Below, piece after piece: positions 1 through 10,549 of a stretch of 37,633 nt of DNA; the first letter of the stretch is position 1; the number at the start of each line of letters is the position of its first letter. The notes under the pieces were generated by a model that worked only from the letters and a program-made list of their open reading frames with translations, had not been told where the DNA came from and did no database searches. The stretch is taken from assembly GCA_017404545.1 (NCBI GenBank), contig JAFRCC010000003.1, forward strand, positions 1 to 37,633. Direction: 5' to 3'. The position numbers and the translations under genes were made by a program. Source of the stretch: Clostridia bacterium (GTDB taxonomy: Bacteria > Bacillota > Clostridia > TANB77 > CAG-508).

Positions 1-541
1 CTACTTTATTAAGCTCTGCTTTTGTTTCATCTTCTGTTCCATCATAGAAGTAATGTACTTCGTATTTAAATTCGTCTTTTACGTAATATACATTTATTTT
101 ATTCTTGCTTTCATCTGATTTTATTACTAATGGTAAGTCTGCTTCTTCTCCATTTTCATTTAGAGTTTTAGCTTTTTCTAACTTGTAACCATCAATGTTT
201 TTGTTTGTATATTCTGTTATTTCATCTCCAAATGTTGCTACTTTATTAAGCTCTGCTTTTGTTTCATCTTCTGTTCCATCATAGAAGTAATGTACTTCGT
301 ATTTAAATTCGTCTTTTACGTAATATACATTTATTTTATTCTTGCTTTCGTCTGATTTTATTACTAATGGTAAGTCTGCTTCTTCACCATTTTCATTTAG
401 AGCTTTAACTTTTTCAAACTTGTAACCATCTGGTCTTTTATCTGTATAGTCTTCAATTGTACTTCCGTATAATGCTGTAGTAGTTACAGTTTCATTTTCT
501 TGTAGTACATTATCATGATAATAATTTATAGTGTAATTATA
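1..541 (-). repeat. 79-residue (237-bp) tandem repeats in the giant surface protein
   Basis: Three in-frame units lie head to tail: 541-305, 304-68 and 67 to the window edge. The period is exactly 237 bp (79 codons). The last two are nearly identical in DNA; the first differs in its N-terminal half (YNYTINYYHDN instead of KYEVHYFYDG) but shares its C-terminal half, ending KINVYYVKDEF. The Y-x-V-H-Y-F-Y-D-G opening resembles MucBP or Listeria-Bacteroides-type surface repeats. More copies probably continue to the left. Confidence 0.9.
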
Positions 542-3500
542 TTCTTGAAGAGGCTCTTCTATTGTAAATCCGATTATGTTTCTCTTATCATTGTTTATGT
601 CTGAATCATTAATAATACCTAAAGATGTTTCTGTTACTACATATGTAGCAGTATCTTCATTTATCTCTATTGTCAACTCAATTGTAATTGGTTCAATAGC
701 TTTGTAGTTTTCAGGAACTACGGTTTCATCAATTTCTATTGTTAAAGAACCTTCCTTCTCAATGCTAATGTCTTCACTTTCGTATTTACCATTGCCTACT
801 GATTTTATAGTTCCAATCTTTTCTTTGTTTTCTCCATCAACTTTGTAAACATCAAACTCTGCACCTTCTATATATACTTCATTATTCTCTTGGCAAATTT
901 TAGTTGCATCAATTTTAAATGTTCCTTCTGGCTGTGCTTTTTTATAATAATAGTATACATCCGTTGTTTCATCTGTATATGAACCAGTTGCATTTTCAGG
1001 AATTATATATTCTCCGTTTTCTTTCATTAATGAAAACTTGTTAATCTCAAGAATTGGAGTTGTTGTATATTCCTCTCCAACTTTTCCATATAAAGTGTCA
1101 TCGTCTAAAAGTTTAACTGCTGATTTATTAAACTCTTCTCCCGTACCATATACGTAGTAATGTGCTACAACTTCTGAACCTTTTTCATTCTCAATTTCAA
1201 CAGTGTTATCTGTATTTTCTCCAACAACAAGGGTTCTTGGAGTTTCATCTAGTATATATCCTTCTGGAGCTTTTGTTTCCATAATTTCGTATGTTCCGTA
1301 ATTTAATGATCTTAATATTTCACCTTTGCTATTTGTTAATATACCTTCTTCACTATAATATTCGCTTTTATCTAGCTCTAGTTTTATACTGTTTATTGTA
1401 AATGTATCAGTTCCATTATCTGTATCAACGTCACCATTTTTGTATGATAAAAATAAAATATATGTTGCTCCTCCATCAACTACATATTCATAGTCTTTAG
1501 CTTTAACTTTTCCGGTTATAGTTGCAATGTTTTTTGGAGCACTTCTTCCATCACTAACACTTAAAGTTGCTTCATCTACACCCTCTTGTGATGATAATTC
1601 TGCATTTGTTACTATTTTATATTTTCCTTCTAATCCTGTTGTATTAATTATTACAACCGAATTACATTCTCTATTATTTTGACCTTGATTTGTTGAAATA
1701 TATTTTCCATTTACCTCTTCAAAATCATATTTTTCTGTTTTTTCTTCATATACGTTAACATCTGAAATTACTACACTTGGTGTAATGCTACTTGATGATG
1801 ATACAATATGTAAATAATATGTTTTTCCGCCTGTTAGTTTTGTACTAACAATATTACCTGCATTAGTAGCCGAATTTACATATTTATAGTATGCAACAGT
1901 TGGCTTGTCAGGTGATTCTGTTATATAGAAATATGTTATAGAGCTTTTCTTGTAATCTAAATTTAATGTAGCATAGTAATTGGTTCCTTCCTTTCCAGTT
2001 AAATCTATTTCAAAATATGATGTTGCTGCTACATACGAACCTACTGTATTATTTGGTACATATGTTCCATCTTCTTGAAGTTCAAATCCATAATCTCCGT
2101 AGCCTTGCTGAATATCACCAAGTACTCCTTCAACTTTTTTAGTTGTATCTGGGTTTGAATATGTTGCTCCTGCTGGTGTTAACGCTCCAACTCTACTTTG
2201 CTCTGGTTGCTCTCTAGAATCTACTTCTTTAATACTAAATTCTGCCCCTTCTAGATTTTCACCATTTTTATTTACCTTTTTAATAGTTACTGTATCTTCT
2301 ATTTTCTCAAATCTAACAACTACATTACAATTTGTCTTTACATTTTTAATGCTTCCCGCTGGAATCGTAACTTTTCCATTTTCATCAGCTTCAAATACAT
2401 AATTATCTTCGCCTATATATATAGATACAATTTGGTATCCTTCAGAAGGCTCTGCTACAATTTCCATAGTAGAAGATCCATTATAATCTACTTCTTCTAA
2501 AAATTTCTTACCATAAACGCCGGTATATTTCATATTGGTTGTACCTGTTACTGAACCACCAACTCTTCTTCCTTCTTTATTTTCAGCTATCTCTGTTGTT
2601 ATATCAAATTTCAATGGTGTGTTTTCCACGGTTATTTCTGTAAAATCTGTATCATCTCCAATGTACACTGGAAATTCTAATGTTGGATATTGATTTTTTA
2701 AATACTTCCAATTATTTGAACCATTTCTAAGTGCCATATACATATTTACCGATTTCATATATTCTTCTGATTCAGCAGTTGCAATTGCAGAATTATCACC
2801 GCTTGTATTTTCTCCTACAATATCTGCACTTTCAAGGTACATATTTGTTGTACCTTGACTAGTAGTACCATTTATTGGACCTACTCCAACAACAGTGTTA
2901 TTAGTAATATTTCCTACGTTATTATATACAGATCCTGTATTGTATGAGTGAGTATTTACATTAGAGCATCCACTAATACCACCTACCTGGTAATAGTCGG
3001 TTCTATTACCCGTTGCTGCAGTAGCAAAATTCTGTACATCTCCCCAGTTATATACATTATTTGCTGTTTTTGTATTACCTACTACACCACCAACCTTTAC
3101 ATTAGTTCCATTATAACTTGAATATGGATTTGAGCCATTTGCAGTATTATTTATATTTCCTGTATTATAGCTTACTGCAACAGAATCAACATTACCAGCA
3201 ATACCACCTAGAAGTACAGATGGACTTTTATTTGAAATTGATTGGTTCGTTATATTTCCTGTATTGTAGCAAGCTCCTATGGATTTTCCATTTCCTACAA
3301 TTCCACCAATCCAAACTGAACTGCCCTGTGAAGAATCGGCTGATAATTGATTTGTTGATACCGTTATTGGTGCGGTATTATAACTTTCTCCCACACTATC
3401 TCCTGAACCAGCAATACCTCCAACATACAATTGAATATAATTAGAATCCTTAGCAGTTGCAGAAATATCTATAATTCCCTTATTATAGGACTCTCCTATA

Positions 3501-6500
3501 GATCCAGTTGATGTTCCAGCGATACCTCCACAGAATATAGCTGGCGAATTTGTTATACCTGATAAATCCGATACTATAGATCCTAAATTATACGAATAAC
3601 TAATATTTCCTTGACTTATACTTCCTACAATTCCGCCCCAATAACATCCACTACTAATATCTCCACTTGTAGTTATATTTCCTTTGTTATATGTATAACT
3701 AATAGATGAACCGTTATATGCGCTTCCTATAATACCTCCTATATATTCATATGTCGCCCCCTCAGATACAATGTTACCTTCATTGTGGCATTGAGATACG
3801 AATAATGATGAACTTGTATTACCAGCTATTCCACCTATATAAACATTATCTGATGTATTTGAATTTATATTTCCAGTATTGTTACTATACATTATGTTTC
3901 TTGCTTGGTTACCAGCTAAACCACCAATATAAGATATATTTGTAGCATTAATATCCCCGCTATTTGTACATCCAGTAATAGTATAATCCATGTTAAAACC
4001 AATTAAGCCACCTATAGAACCACTACTTTGTGAGTTTCCTGTTACCAATCCCGTATTTGTACTGTTATATATATAATTATCTTCACTAGAAGTTGATGAA
4101 CCTGATTCTCCTACAAGACCACCAACATAACTTCCGCCATAATTTTCTCCTGTTATACTACCCTCGTTGCTACATTTATTAATTTGTACACCTCCAGTTG
4201 AACGTCCTAGTATTCCACCTACAGCCTCTTTACCAGATATTTTTGCATGATTATGGCAATTATTAATATAACATACCTTAACTTTTGAATAACCAACTAT
4301 TCCACCTACGATATCATTGCTTAAGTTACTAAAATCACCATAGTTTTCACAATCTTCTAGTCCAACAATATAAGATATTCCATATGACGAATCCGTATTA
4401 CCTATTATTCCTCCTGAGCTCCATGCATTTATAATACTTCCATAATTTTTGCATGACTTGAATGTTATCTTGCCAGCTTTTTTTCCATAATAACTTCCTA
4501 TAATTCCAACAATTCCGCCTGCTTCACTTCCACTAGTTCCACTTATGTTGCAACGATTAATACAATTTTCAAATATACAATCTCCCGACGCTATACCACA
4601 TATACCTGCAACGTAAGATTTGCCCGTTCCATCTATTTCACCAGATAATGTTATATTTTTTATTTCTGCATCACACGCATTACCAAATAATCCCATTCCA
4701 TTTACACCTTTAGAATAGAAATTACTAATTGTATTTCCTTGTCCATCAAAAGTTCCTATAAAAGTAGCATGACCTGTAAAATATTCTACATTTACATAAG
4801 CATCAGCTGAACCAATTGGATAAAATCCATTATAATCTCTATTTGTTAATGCTTCCCTAATTCCTATCGGATTACCATTAGAATCTGTATATCCAAGTGT
4901 TGTATCGTTCGGATTTTCATATGAATCACCACTTGCAAAATCAAGTGATTTATTTAATTTTACATTATATTTCTTTGGTGGATTCATACTTTTAACTTTA
5001 TTAGATAATTTCACTAAATCTTCAACGCAATTTATTTCTATATTTTCTTCTTCTAAATTAGAAAAATCATAATCTGCTGAAGCATAGTGTTTTGGAATAG
5101 GATATCCGTCATTTTTATTTTCAGAATCCATACTCCAATTACCATTACCTAAACTATCAACAAATGACTGTTGTTTCATATCATTATCTGATATGGCAGT
5201 ACTCCTCTTTGTTACGCCAGTAGATGGAATCATCATATCATCTTTGTAATATGAGTTACTTGAACTTGAAGCAACAACATAAATATATTTAGAACTAAAT
5301 TTTTCAACTGATGTATCTCCGGTACTATAACAATTTACTGCATTTGGAGCCACCGTATAAATGTATGAATTTCGGGTTGTTGTTACACTGGATTCTAATG
5401 AAATATTACCTCTATTGAAACAATTTGTTGCTGTTCCACTAGATACACCACTAGCTCTTATTCCTGCATTACCTGTAGTATTTACAATTATATCTCCCAT
5501 ATTGTAACTATTGTAACAATAACCAGTTGAAACACCATTTATGTATATATCCGCACTTGAAATGTCAAATTCAACAGTTATATCACCTTTATTAGAACAA
5601 TTTGTTGTAATAAGGTTACTCGTATACCTACTGTAAGCCACACCACTTATATATAGACTACTTCCTTTTTTCTTCGTTACATGTATCTCTACTTCACTAT
5701 GGCAATTGTCAATTGTTGCTGTTCCATAAGCTACAATACCCGCTACATAATTACTATTTACAGACTCTATTTTACCAGATACTGTTAGATTTTTTATTGT
5801 TGCATTATTTGTGTTTCCGAAGAATCCAGCATAGTAGGCATATGGGCTTGATGCTAAATCTTCCGTTACTTCCATATACATATTATCAATTCTATGATTT
5901 TGCCCATCAAATGTACCTCTAAATTGCATGTTATCGTATCTACCTATCGGTGTGAAGCCTGAGCCTTCCTCATTAGTTAATGTATCCATCAAACTCTTAT
6001 CATTATATGAATCTGGATCTTTAAAATCTAAATCTCTTTGTAATTTATATATTGTATTGTCTTGTTTATTACCACTATTTACACTATTTGATAATTTTAC
6101 TAAATCGTCAATATAATTTACATCAATGATTCTCGTGTCACTTGATAGCTCTATATCTTCAAATCCTATTTTTACTTCCTTGGTATTATCTTTAATAACA
6201 AAATTTTCGCTAACTGCTTTTTCTTCGTATCCTTCAGGAGTATTATATTCAACAATTTTATAACTTCCGTACGCTAATGCTAATTGTATAGCTCCATCTT
6301 CATCAGTTGTTACTATATAATCCCCATTAGAATTTTGTGTTCCAACATATTCGCCATCAACATCTTTTGCAAAGTCCTGTTCATTACCATTTATAGAATA
6401 TATAACAAATTCAACATTTGCTATTGGTTCGTTAGTTTCAGAATTAATTTTTAAAAGTCTAAATAATGGTTTATTCGCAATTGTCAATTTAACTTTTGAA

Positions 6501-9500
6501 TCTTCAGTTTCTACATTTCTTATATTTTGCAACTTGTTAGTATCTTTAAATCTAACTACAAGTTGTCCATCATTACCTTCAGAGACTTTAAATTCTATTG
6601 GTGTTTCATCTAAAATATACCCACTTTTTGTTTCAATTTCTCTTATAGTATAATTTCCTACTACAGATTTACCATCTACAAATTGGTATAAATTTTCAAT
6701 ATTAATAATTCCATTTTCATCTGTTGTGTAATATGCAGATTTTCCTAAATCATCTCTTTCTAGTATGAATTTTATCCCTTCTAAGCTTTTACCATTTCCC
6801 TCACTTACTTTCTGAATTTGTAAATCAAAAGTAGGAATTGGTTCGTTTTCTATATCAAATTCAACATTGATAAAATCCTCGTCCAAAGGATTATTAATTA
6901 CAACATTCTTGAATAACTCGCTATCTGTTTTTATAGATACATCTGGTCCATTTTTCTCTAAAGAAAATTCTATAGGATCAAACATAAAATATCCAGTTGC
7001 CTTATTTTCCCTTAACGTGTACTGTTTATCCAAACTTAATATTAATTCTATGTATCCATTCTCGTCAGTTTTGTATTGTTTTCCAACTCCGTTATCTAGT
7101 AGAGAAAATATTACATCTTTTGTAGGCTCTTTTGTTTGGCTATCAATTTTTCTTATTCTTAATTTTGCCTTAGGAATATCCTCAAGAGCTGTTGTTACAA
7201 TTGGTCTTCCATCATCAGTTGTACTTATTAAAATCTCACCATCAAATTCTATTTCAGTATCTTCTAAGTATTCAAATTTAGTGGTTCCATCATCTTTTTC
7301 TACAAGTCTAAATTTTATAGTTCCACTATTAGTTTCATAATTTGGTGCGTTCTGCTCTTTTAAAAAGTATATTTGATTAATTCTTAAGTTATTTACAACC
7401 ATAGCTCCATTATTATCCGATACTACATACCTTGGATTAACCGCTTTTCCATATTCATTTTGTTCTGTTAATAAATACCTTGCATCCTTTACACCATGTG
7501 TTGTATTCTCTTTATATTTGTTTATATTTAAATTAAAATACTTTGTAATTCTCACACCAACCTTAGCAGGAGATACAAACAGATTATCCAAACTTCCTCC
7601 TGTAGTTTCTAGTTTGAAATATGCGGTATGACATGAATACGAAGCATTATTTGGACCAATATTCTCTGGTATTTCAACGTCGTAACTAAATTTATATGTT
7701 TTTCCTTTTGTTATAGATGTTCCATCAATAACCACCAAATATGTTTTCACTTTATCAATATTGATATTGTCTTTTGTTTTCCATCCGTTTGTACTTTCAT
7801 CCAATTCTTTAGTTGGATTCTCATTTTCAGAATAATATACAGTAGCTATATCTTTCAATTCATCTGGCAATACAATTCCTTCCGATGTCATCGTTGTAGA
7901 ATATGTAGATTTTAGTGATTGATTACTATCTTCAACATATGTATTCCCCTCAAATGGTATTTTCCCTAATATTACTAAATCTGATATAGTATTCACGTAA
8001 TTATTCATAAATAGCACATTTATACTTGCTCTTCTAGTATCTTTTGTAACATCTGCTACATTAGGAGAATATGTAATTTCATTTTCTGCATTATAGTTAG
8101 ATACTGATTGAGTAGTTATAAATGTTGTAGGTGCCGTTATTGAAAGTGATCCATTGTCATAACCAACTATATCTTCAAAATTACCATCTCTATTTAAATC
8201 ATATATATCATTAGTTTCATTTCTATACACATTACAATTGCTATTATATGCAAATAAGGTTATTCTTTCCTGTGAAGGAGAAGTAACTGGTTTTATTGAA
8301 ACATTTGCATCAATATCTATATAAAATCCTTTCTCAGCTTTTGTTTGTTCAAGCTCTTCTCCATTCTTATCTTTAATAATTTCTGTTGCCGTATTTTTTG
8401 TAAAAATTCTTACTAAATAGTTCTCATCATCATCCTCAATTCCATAACCATCTATTTCTACATTTAACTCACTATTTGCGTATGCTGACTTTATATTTAT
8501 ATCATTAATATCAAAGCTATTTATTTGAGTTTTTGGTATTTTTACAACAAATACACCATCAATCCATCCTGCTGATGTAGTTGCCTTTATTTCAGTTGAG
8601 CTTGGTATATTAATTCTAATGTTAATTTTTTCATCTGTTGATCCTATTGCCATATAACCTGGAGTTAGCTTAATTTCTGGGATAGATTTTTCCATATATA
8701 CATCTCTATAATCATATTGAGATTGCCTATTATCTATATTGCTTCCAGAAAAGGTTACATTCGTCTTAAAACTACTTAAGTTTATTAATGCATCTCTATC
8801 TATATTTTCTGATAATTTTTTTACATCTATTTCTTTAATAACTTTAACTCTAAAAGATTTATATTTTCCTTCTTCCTTATTAATATCTTCTGAAGTTTCA
8901 ATTTTTAATTTCTTTATTCCTTCTTCAAATATATAAGGATTTTCACTTCCGTATGTTGCTAATTCATCGTATGAAAATTCTTTTACAAGAGTATTGCCAT
9001 CATATATGCGAACATATCCATCTGTATCCAAAGCAGAATATTCTTCAAATGATATTTTCTTTGTTGATCCAAAATTTGATGTAGAATAATTACCTAAAGT
9101 ATCTCCTGTACAGTCTATCACATAAGTACTTCTCTTAAAGTATGGAGTATACAATATAGTTTTTGTTCTATCGTCGTCCAATATTTTGAATTTTCCATCT
9201 ACTATTATTAAATTATCATCTTTGATTGTAACTTTTCCATCAAAGTCACTAACAGGGTGTCCATCTATGACCTCAACTTCTTGAGCCTCTCCACTATACA
9301 CACCTATTCTTTTAATATTATATATGGTTTCATATTCAAAATTTTCAGGGTTTTCTTCTTCATATCCTGCCAAAAAGTGCTCTTTCTTCCAACCACTTTT
9401 GTTTTCTCCAACTGATTCAATTGTAACTAACCCCATATTTGCTGAATGTGAAGGCGAATCCCCTGATTCATCATCTGAATGTTTCACTGTAACAGAAATA

Positions 9501-10549
9501 CTATCTGTTACCGTTTTAGTAATATATGGATTCTCAAATTCATCGTTATCGTTATTATAACAAATAGAATATCCACTTATTTGGTAAAATATACTTTTTC
9601 TAAGTGTTTCCTCTATTTCGTCTTTAAAATGTTCATATACTTCTGGTGGATACACAACCTGAATATTGTATGTTGAACTAATTGAGTTTGTTTCTTCGTC
9701 TATAATTAATTCGTGTGCACTTTCATCATAAGTTCCATTTGTGCATGTAACTTCTTCTGGATAATATCCATAAAGATCTGACATACTTACTACCATATGA
9801 CGCTCTTTAGTGTACAATCCTTCTGTAGTTGCTTTAAAACTCATTCCAAATACTAAACGTTCATCTCTATTAATTTCATTCCATTGATATGTATTTTCTG
9901 TTCCTTTTATTGTGGTTTTTGCTTCTCCATACCAATCTACTACTATTGTTACTGTTTTGTTGATTTTAGTTTCGTGTCCTTCATCATCAACATGTGTACC
10001 AGTTAAAGTTATATTACATTCTCTAGAGTACGCATTTGGGGAATTAATATATGAACTTATTATACCTGATAGTAATTCCTGTGTACCTGCATTTACCTGT
10101 TTCAATGGTATACTGGTTATATTGTCTCCAATGCAATTTGAATTAAGCACTGAATTTGCAGCTGCAATTTGTGTCATCTTATTTTTAAAATTGTTGCTAT
10201 ATGAGCCTATCGTTATTTTACCATCTTTTAAATATCCATTGTTAAAAACACCAATGTTAATATACAAAGTATCTGTTTTACTCTGTTCATTACATGTTCC
10301 TAGCAATTTTTCGGCCTTACCATCACCATCTAAGTCCTTAGTAAAAAACGCACTAAATTTTACATATTTATTTTCGTCTGCATATTCATCTTCGTCACTT
10401 ATAACATTGTATGCTTTCGTACGCAGTGTTTCTGCGCTTTCATTAATAGCTGTTTTGTTACCTGTTTTAGCCACTATTGCTATTAAAACAGCCAAACATA
10501 CTAAAAACAATCCTATTATCACATTTCTCTTCTTTTTTTGTTGTTTCAT
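1..10549 (-). CDS. Giant mosaic surface protein (SpaA/Cna_B + GLUG + MucBP-like repeats), 3' end outside window
   Basis: One frame is open from ATG at 10549 to the left edge, 3516 codons with no stop, so the C-terminus and any sorting signal or anchor lie outside. GGGAG sits 8 nt before the ATG. Residues 1-8 are basic (MKQQKKKR) and 9-27 form a hydrophobic segment, a signal anchor or uncleaved signal peptide. A DGDGK calcium-loop-like motif is at 74-78. Residues 100-1000 are extracellular-looking, beta-rich and unrecognised. SpaA/Cna_B-type domains begin near 997, 1127, 1244 and 1365. A GLUG region spans about 1477-2617. A SpaA-like fold (2750-3114) appears split by a duplicated insert. A MucBP-like domain (3115-3207), another SpaA-like domain (3208-3336) and 79-residue repeats (from 3337) follow. 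The composition fits an adhesin built of many small beta domains; that role is inferred. Many plus-strand frames inside it are open only as shadows. Confidence 0.93.
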   Translation of the reverse strand, partial: MKQQKKKRNVIIGLFLVCLAVLIAIVAKTGNKTAINESAETLRTKAYNVISDEDEYADENKYVKFSAFFTKDLDGDGKAEKLLGTCNEQSKTDTLYINIGVFNNGYLKDGKITIGSYSNNFKNKMTQIAAANSVLNSNCIGDNITSIPLKQVNAGTQELLSGIISSYINSPNAYSRECNITLTGTHVDDEGHETKINKTVTIVVDWYGEAKTTIKGTENTYQWNEINRDERLVFGMSFKATTEGLYTKERHMVVSMSDLYGYYPEEVTCTNGTYDESAHELIIDEETNSISSTYNIQVVYPPEVYEHFKDEIEETLRKSIFYQISGYSICYNNDNDEFENPYITKTVTDSISVTVKHSDDESGDSPSHSANMGLVTIESVGENKSGWKKEHFLAGYEEENPENFEYETIYNIKRIGVYSGEAQEVEVIDGHPVSDFDGKVTIKDDNLIIVDGKFKILDDDRTKTILYTPYFKRSTYVIDCTGDTLGNYSTSNFGSTKKISFEEYSALDTDGYVRIYDGNTLVKEFSYDELATYGSENPYIFEEGIKKLKIETSEDINKEEGKYKSFRVKVIKEIDVKKLSENIDRDALINLSSFKTNVTFSGSNIDNRQSQYDYRDVYMEKSIPEIKLTPGYMAIGSTDEKINIRINIPSSTEIKATTSAGWIDGVFVVKIPKTQINSFDINDINIKSAYANSELNVEIDGYGIEDDDENYLVRIFTKNTATEIIKDKNGEELEQTKAEKGFYIDIDANVSIKPVTSPSQERITLFAYNSNCNVYRNETNDIYDLNRDGNFEDIVGYDNGSLSITAPTTFITTQSVSNYNAENEITYSPNVADVTKDTRRASINVLFMNNYVNTISDLVILGKIPFEGNTYVEDSNQSLKSTYSTTMTSEGIVLPDELKDIATVYYSENENPTKELDESTNGWKTKDNINIDKVKTYLVVIDGTSITKGKTYKFSYDVEIPENIGPNNASYSCHTAYFKLETTGGSLDNLFVSPAKVGVRITKYFNLNINKYKENTTHGVKDARYLLTEQNEYGKAVNPRYVVSDNNGAMVVNNLRINQIYFLKEQNAPNYETNSGTIKFRLVEKDDGTTKFEYLEDTEIEFDGEILISTTDDGRPIVTTALEDIPKAKLRIRKIDSQTKEPTKDVIFSLLDNGVGKQYKTDENGYIELILSLDKQYTLRENKATGYFMFDPIEFSLEKNGPDVSIKTDSELFKNVVINNPLDEDFINVEFDIENEPIPTFDLQIQKVSEGNGKSLEGIKFILERDDLGKSAYYTTDENGIINIENLYQFVDGKSVVGNYTIREIETKSGYILDETPIEFKVSEGNDGQLVVRFKDTNKLQNIRNVETEDSKVKLTIANKPLFRLLKINSETNEPIANVEFVIYSINGNEQDFAKDVDGEYVGTQNSNGDYIVTTDEDGAIQLALAYGSYKIVEYNTPEGYEEKAVSENFVIKDNTKEVKIGFEDIELSSDTRIIDVNYIDDLVKLSNSVNSGNKQDNTIYKLQRDLDFKDPDSYNDKSLMDTLTNEEGSGFTPIGRYDNMQFRGTFDGQNHRIDNMYMEVTEDLASSPYAYYAGFFGNTNNATIKNLTVSGKIESVNSNYVAGIVAYGTATIDNCHSEVEIHVTKKKGSSLYISGVAYSRYTSNLITTNCSNKGDITVEFDISSADIYINGVSTGYCYNSYNMGDIIVNTTGNAGIRASGVSSGTATNCFNRGNISLESSVTTTRNSYIYTVAPNAVNCYSTGDTSVEKFSSKYIYVVASSSSNSYYKDDMMIPSTGVTKRSTAISDNDMKQQSFVDSLGNGNWSMDSENKNDGYPIPKHYASADYDFSNLEEENIEINCVEDLVKLSNKVKSMNPPKKYNVKLNKSLDFASGDSYENPNDTTLGYTDSNGNPIGIREALTNRDYNGFYPIGSADAYVNVEYFTGHATFIGTFDGQGNTISNFYSKGVNGMGLFGNACDAEIKNITLSGEIDGTGKSYVAGICGIASGDCIFENCINRCNISGTSGSEAGGIVGIIGSYYGKKAGKITFKSCKNYGSIINAWSSGGIIGNTDSSYGISYIVGLEDCENYGDFSNLSNDIVGGIVGYSKVKVCYINNCHNHAKISGKEAVGGILGRSTGGVQINKCSNEGSITGENYGGSYVGGLVGESGSSTSSEDNYIYNSTNTGLVTGNSQSSGSIGGLIGFNMDYTITGCTNSGDINATNISYIGGLAGNQARNIMYSNNTGNINSNTSDNVYIGGIAGNTSSSLFVSQCHNEGNIVSEGATYEYIGGIIGSAYNGSSISYTYNKGNITTSGDISSGCYWGGIVGSISQGNISYSYNLGSIVSDLSGITNSPAIFCGGIAGTSTGSIGESYNKGIIDISATAKDSNYIQLYVGGIAGSGDSVGESYNTAPITVSTNQLSADSSQGSSVWIGGIVGNGKSIGACYNTGNITNQSISNKSPSVLLGGIAGNVDSVAVSYNTGNINNTANGSNPYSSYNGTNVKVGGVVGNTKTANNVYNWGDVQNFATAATGNRTDYYQVGGISGCSNVNTHSYNTGSVYNNVGNITNNTVVGVGPINGTTSQGTTNMYLESADIVGENTSGDNSAIATAESEEYMKSVNMYMALRNGSNNWKYLKNQYPTLEFPVYIGDDTDFTEITVENTPLKFDITTEIAENKEGRRVGGSVTGTTNMKYTGVYGKKFLEEVDYNGSSTMEIVAEPSEGYQIVSIYIGEDNYVFEADENGKVTIPAGSIKNVKTNCNVVVRFEKIEDTVTIKKVNKNGENLEGAEFSIKEVDSREQPEQSRVGALTPAGATYSNPDTTKKVEGVLGDIQQGYGDYGFELQEDGTYVPNNTVGSYVAATSYFEIDLTGKEGTNYYATLNLDYKKSSITYFYITESPDKPTVAYYKYVNSATNAGNIVSTKLTGGKTYYLHIVSSSSSITPSVVISDVNVYEEKTEKYDFEEVNGKYISTNQGQNNRECNSVVIINTTGLEGKYKIVTNAELSSQEGVDEATLSVSDGRSAPKNIATITGKVKAKDYEYVVDGGATYILFLSYKNGDVDTDNGTDTFTINSIKLELDKSEYYSEEGILTNSKGEILRSLNYGTYEIMETKAPEGYILDETPRTLVVGENTDNTVEIENEKGSEVVAHYYVYGTGEEFNKSAVKLLDDDTLYGKVGEEYTTTPILEINKFSLMKENGEYIIPENATGSYTDETTDVYYYYKKAQPEGTFKIDATKICQENNEVYIEGAEFDVYKVDGENKEKIGTIKSVGNGKYESEDISIEKEGSLTIEIDETVVPENYKAIEPITIELTIEINEDTATYVVTETSLGIINDSDINNDKRNIIGFTIEEPLQEYNYTINYYHDNVLQENETVTTTALYGSTIEDYTDKRPDGYKFEKVKALNENGEEADLPLVIKSDESKNKINVYYVKDEFKYEVHYFYDGTEDETKAELNKVATFGDEITEYTNKNIDGYKLEKAKTLNENGEEADLPLVIKSDESKNKINVYYVKDEFKYEVHYFYDGTEDETKAELNKV
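1360..2300 (-). other. SpaA-like domain interrupted by a duplicated beta-rich insert (within giant CDS)
   Basis: The first part of a SpaA/prealbumin-like fold is clear near residue 2750 (VTIKKVNKNGENLEGAEFSI). Its expected end, YGTYEIMETKAPEGYILDE, appears only near residues 3080-3100. About 285 residues lie between. They contain two related units with the shared pattern Y-x-F-E...G-x-Y...N..., then S-x-x-x-I-x-x-TG-x-EG and a later GG-x-TY-hydrophobic stretch. The two units look like beta-sandwich or carbohydrate-binding-type modules, but I cannot name the family. Confidence 0.6.
2700..6120 (-). repeat. GLUG-motif region of the giant surface protein
   Basis: Protein residues about 1477-2617. 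Two modules each open with a conserved entry segment (DDLVKLSN near 6110 and EDLVKLSN near 5025), then a P-I-G stretch and a G-T-F-D-G-Q motif, typical of GLUG-containing surface proteins. In the second module I count 16 motifs of the form GG-hydrophobic-x-G (such as GGIVGY, GGLAGN) between about residues 2008 and 2530. They are spaced 20-45 residues apart and alternate with Y-N-x-G-x-I strands. This suggests a long repetitive beta structure, probably a solenoid; that shape is inference. Confidence 0.85.

Noticed and set aside
1..541. Regularly spaced repeats as a possible CRISPR array
   Set aside because: The 237-bp period is coding and in frame, with no short repeat-spacer pattern and no cas genes.
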